From Fibrobacter sp. (GTDB lineage: Bacteria; Fibrobacterota; Chitinivibrionia; Chitinivibrionales; Chitinispirillaceae), in the NCBI GenBank assembly GCA_012515615.1, contig JAAYYB010000246.1:1-46005 (forward strand): a DNA stretch of 46,005 nucleotides, written 5' to 3'. This document shows positions 44,191 to 46,005 of this stretch, piece after piece. Numbering within the stretch: position 1 is the first letter of the stretch; each line of letters begins with the position of its first letter. Under the pieces are notes generated by a model. It was not told where the DNA came from, ran no database searches, and saw nothing but the letters and a program-made list of their open reading frames with translations. The translations under genes were made by a program, and so were the position numbers.

Positions 44191-45129
44191 ATGAAACCAA
44201 TCCATATACGTGACTATGACCTTCTGGTAATCGGAGAATGCTATGTAGAGTTCAGGTGTGAAGGCGACCTGAGCCTGTGCAGCACATTTGACAAGGATAT
44301 TGGGGGCGCTGACCTGATCACTGCGGTTACAGCGGCCCGTCTGGGTTCAGGAGTATCTCTTTTGTCTGCAGTATCCCGTGACCCCTTTCACAGCATGATA
44401 AGAGAGCGGCTTCTGTCTCAGGGAATCAATATCGACCACGTTATCACAAGCCAGGGTTACAATGGAATTTATTTCACAAGTTCACGGTACCCCGATCAGA
44501 GGGAATACCTTGTCCACCGTCCCGGTACTGCCGCTGAATCTATTGTTCCGGCAATGATTTATGAAGATCTGATCGAAAACTGCAAAATCGTATACGCGTC
44601 AAGTGAGCTTCAGTCTGTTTCACGCGCGGCGCGCCATTCTGTTTTCAAAGCTTTCCATTTTGCCCACAGCAACGATATTATGGTTGCTTATGACCCTAAC
44701 CTGAGGCTCCAGCGATGGTCTCTTGATGATGCAAAAGAGAGTTTGTGGAGCGTTCTGCCGCTCATTGATGTGATCTTTCCCTCATCTCCTGATGAATCCA
44801 AGGCGCTCTTTGGATATGAACGTCCTCTCGATGTAATCGGCTTTCTGTGGGACAGGGGCGTGTCCATTGTTGTTGTAAAGACCGGATCTGACGGCTGCAT
44901 GATCGGGTATGATGGAAAAATCGAGGAGTTCAGGCCGCAGGAGCATTCCGATTCGGTAAAGGATCTCACACTTATAGGCAGCGCCTTTAACGGCGGTTTC
45001 CTCCACTGTATAGCAAGAGGATACGATCCTTTTACAGCTGCCCAGTTTGCCAATTCTGTCGCTCTTTTCAAAGGGCTTAAAGGCGGCGGAATCTGTTCAC
45101 TGCCTGCGGCAGGTGATTTAACTGCATGA
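44191..45129 (+). CDS. PfkB-fold (ribokinase-like) protein, probable pseudokinase
   Basis: A 312-residue protein with the ribokinase fold: YDLLVIGECYVEFRCEG, GGADLITAVTAARLGSGVSL and SQGINIDHVITSQGYNG in the N-terminal part, AYDPNLRLQRW, FPSSPDESKALFGYERP and VVVKTGSDGCMIGYDGKIEE further on. The second PfkB signature, normally DTTGAGDAFNGG, reads DLTLIGSAFNGG here: the anion-hole glycines are lost and Ser264 replaces the catalytic aspartate. The fold is kept, but phosphotransfer is doubtful. The start of the next gene overlaps its stop codon (ATGA), so it is made together with a CgeB-like glycosyltransferase. Confidence 0.85.
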   Translation: MKPIHIRDYDLLVIGECYVEFRCEGDLSLCSTFDKDIGGADLITAVTAARLGSGVSLLSAVSRDPFHSMIRERLLSQGINIDHVITSQGYNGIYFTSSRYPDQREYLVHRPGTAAESIVPAMIYEDLIENCKIVYASSELQSVSRAARHSVFKAFHFAHSNDIMVAYDPNLRLQRWSLDDAKESLWSVLPLIDVIFPSSPDESKALFGYERPLDVIGFLWDRGVSIVVVKTGSDGCMIGYDGKIEEFRPQEHSDSVKDLTLIGSAFNGGFLHCIARGYDPFTAAQFANSVALFKGLKGGGICSLPAAGDLTA

Positions 45130-46005
45130 CAACTCAGCGATGGTTCATTTCAATACCACCGGCGGGAGCTGCCCGTGCTGTTGCCCTCCATGCCGCAGAC
45201 GTAATTAAAAACAGACTGGGCCCGCAAAATATAAAGGCCTTCGACTGTCTTGCATACCAGAACGGGTTTGCAAATCTCCTGAAAGTAAATGATGAGGACA
45301 TTTCAGTCGACCTGCTGAACCAGTCGCTTGTTGTTTCATGCCTTGATTTTGAAACAACCGTTTTTCTCTCCGGCGCTCTGAGCCCTGTTACCCTTTTCAC
45401 CCTCAAACTGCTTAAAAAACAAAAAATTAAAACTATACACTGGTTTTATGAAAGCTACAAGAGAGCATCATACTGGCAAAATGTAGTTCCGGGTTACGAT
45501 CACTTTCTGGCTATCCAGAAAGGTCCCCTCCCCGGCTTCTGCAGCCGTAACGGTTCAAAATATCACTTTCTCCCTACCGCAAGCAGCAGTACCTGTGATG
45601 ATACTGAATTATCCCCTGAAAGGCCATTCGATGCAGCTTTTATAGGGATTCCAAGCAGGTACAGAATAGAAGTACTCGAATCCCTTGCAGCTTCGGGGCT
45701 GCGTCTTGCCATTGCGGGAAGCGGATGGAGAAATTATGATGGTCCCCTGCATACAATGATCCTCAATGACAGCTGGACAGATCAATCCTGGTCAGCACAG
45801 ATACTTAAGAACAGCAGAATCGGACTGAATCTGTCTGTTGACGATCCGGCAGGAGATGCAGATACGCACATCAGCCCCCGTGTTTACGATGTACTTGCAG
45901 CCGGATGTATTCTGCTTACAGAAAATGTCCCGCTTCTGTACGATTCTCTTCAGGGGTGCCACTTTCATACATTCAGCAGCCAGGATGAAATATGCGGAAT
46001 TGTAA
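45126..46005 (+). CDS. CgeB-like glycosyltransferase family protein (partial, runs off the window)
   Basis: An open frame from the ATG at 45126 to the window end (293 codons, no stop). The C-terminal part has the CgeB/GT-B-like pattern: AAFIGIPSRYRIEVLESLAA, LRLAIAGSGWRNYDG, LKNSRIGLNLSVDDPAGDAD and PRVYDVLAAGCILLTENVPL, the donor-binding block of this family. The N-terminal part shows strands such as SLVVSCLDFETTVFLSG and KTIHWFYESYKRASYW. CgeB-like enzymes decorate spore coats, lipids or flagellins. The acceptor is unknown. It overlaps the PfkB-like gene by four bases, so both are translationally coupled. Confidence 0.8.
   Translation, partial: MTTQRWFISIPPAGAARAVALHAADVIKNRLGPQNIKAFDCLAYQNGFANLLKVNDEDISVDLLNQSLVVSCLDFETTVFLSGALSPVTLFTLKLLKKQKIKTIHWFYESYKRASYWQNVVPGYDHFLAIQKGPLPGFCSRNGSKYHFLPTASSSTCDDTELSPERPFDAAFIGIPSRYRIEVLESLAASGLRLAIAGSGWRNYDGPLHTMILNDSWTDQSWSAQILKNSRIGLNLSVDDPAGDADTHISPRVYDVLAAGCILLTENVPLLYDSLQGCHFHTFSSQDEICGIV

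Noticed and set aside
44191-45129. Functional ribokinase or fructokinase annotation
   Set aside because: The fold matches, but the catalytic aspartate in the second signature is replaced by serine, so naming an active sugar kinase is not justified.
1-46005. CRISPR array or defence island
   Set aside because: The only tandem repeats are heptamers and short in-gene repeats; there are no spacer-like unique segments and no cas, restriction or toxin-antitoxin genes.

Overview
The window is an ordinary stretch of a bacterial chromosome with mid-range GC (roughly the mid-40s percent, estimated by eye). It is dominated by a flagellar/motility locus of about 21 kb. The gene set includes FlhF/FlhG, a CheC-like FliY-type FliN, an FlbD/SwrD protein, a MotE-like MgtE_N protein, a TIGR02530-type flagellar operon protein, sigma-28, and a sigma-54-type promoter. 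This combination suggests a motile diderm from a deep, non-proteobacterial phylum. My tentative guess is Fibrobacterota (Chitinispirillia) or a neighbour; this is inference from gene content and was not searched.

Region 1 (1-21.5 kb, all minus strand) holds two flagellar transcription units. The upstream, early-expressed-looking unit starts at a good sigma-70-type promoter (15160-15188): flbD-motA-motB-fliL-fliM-fliN/fliY-fliO-fliP-fliQ-fliR-flhB-flhA-flhF-flhG-(small membrane protein)-fliA-(small basic protein)-HDOD. A possible internal promoter lies before flhA. The other unit starts at a perfectly spaced sigma-54 -24/-12 element (21482-21497) and encodes the hook-building set: motE-like, fliK, flgD, TIGR02530, flgE. 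It ends at a hairpin terminator just before the flbD promoter. The rod/MS-ring/ATPase genes (flgB, flgC, fliE-fliJ) are absent and must lie elsewhere.

Region 2 (21.5-25.6 kb) has a 400-base gene-free, structured-looking stretch, then an NTF2/SnoaL-like protein and a double PRC-barrel protein on the plus strand. Converging on them is a cysteine/homocysteine pair, cysK and metY; cysK is preceded by a perfect 16-bp palindrome overlapping its -35 box.

Region 3 (25.6-34.8 kb) is housekeeping: hemL, a pabB-pabC fusion, mnmA, a SprT-like metalloprotease, tRNA-Leu(CAA), a small acidic protein, tsaC/sua5, purE and purD. Between them lie an apparent ORF6N-domain remnant and several short repeats.

Region 4 (34.8-46 kb) is more accessory: an Rpn/PD-(D/E)XK-family gene whose C-terminal part is bracketed by 52-bp direct repeats, a PAS-PAS hybrid histidine kinase, rsgA, queF, gnd, a DUF4139 secreted protein, and a PfkB-fold protein that has lost the catalytic aspartate and is translationally coupled to a CgeB-like glycosyltransferase running off the window. 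A short palindromic, MITE-like repeat family occurs three times between 38.7 and 42.3 kb.

I found no complete new defence or mobile system and no CRISPR array. The most distinctive items are the two-tier flagellar promoter layout, the duplicated C-terminal module of FlgD, the PfkB pseudokinase/glycosyltransferase pair, the MITE-like family, and the heptamer arrays that begin at the stop codons of two unrelated genes.
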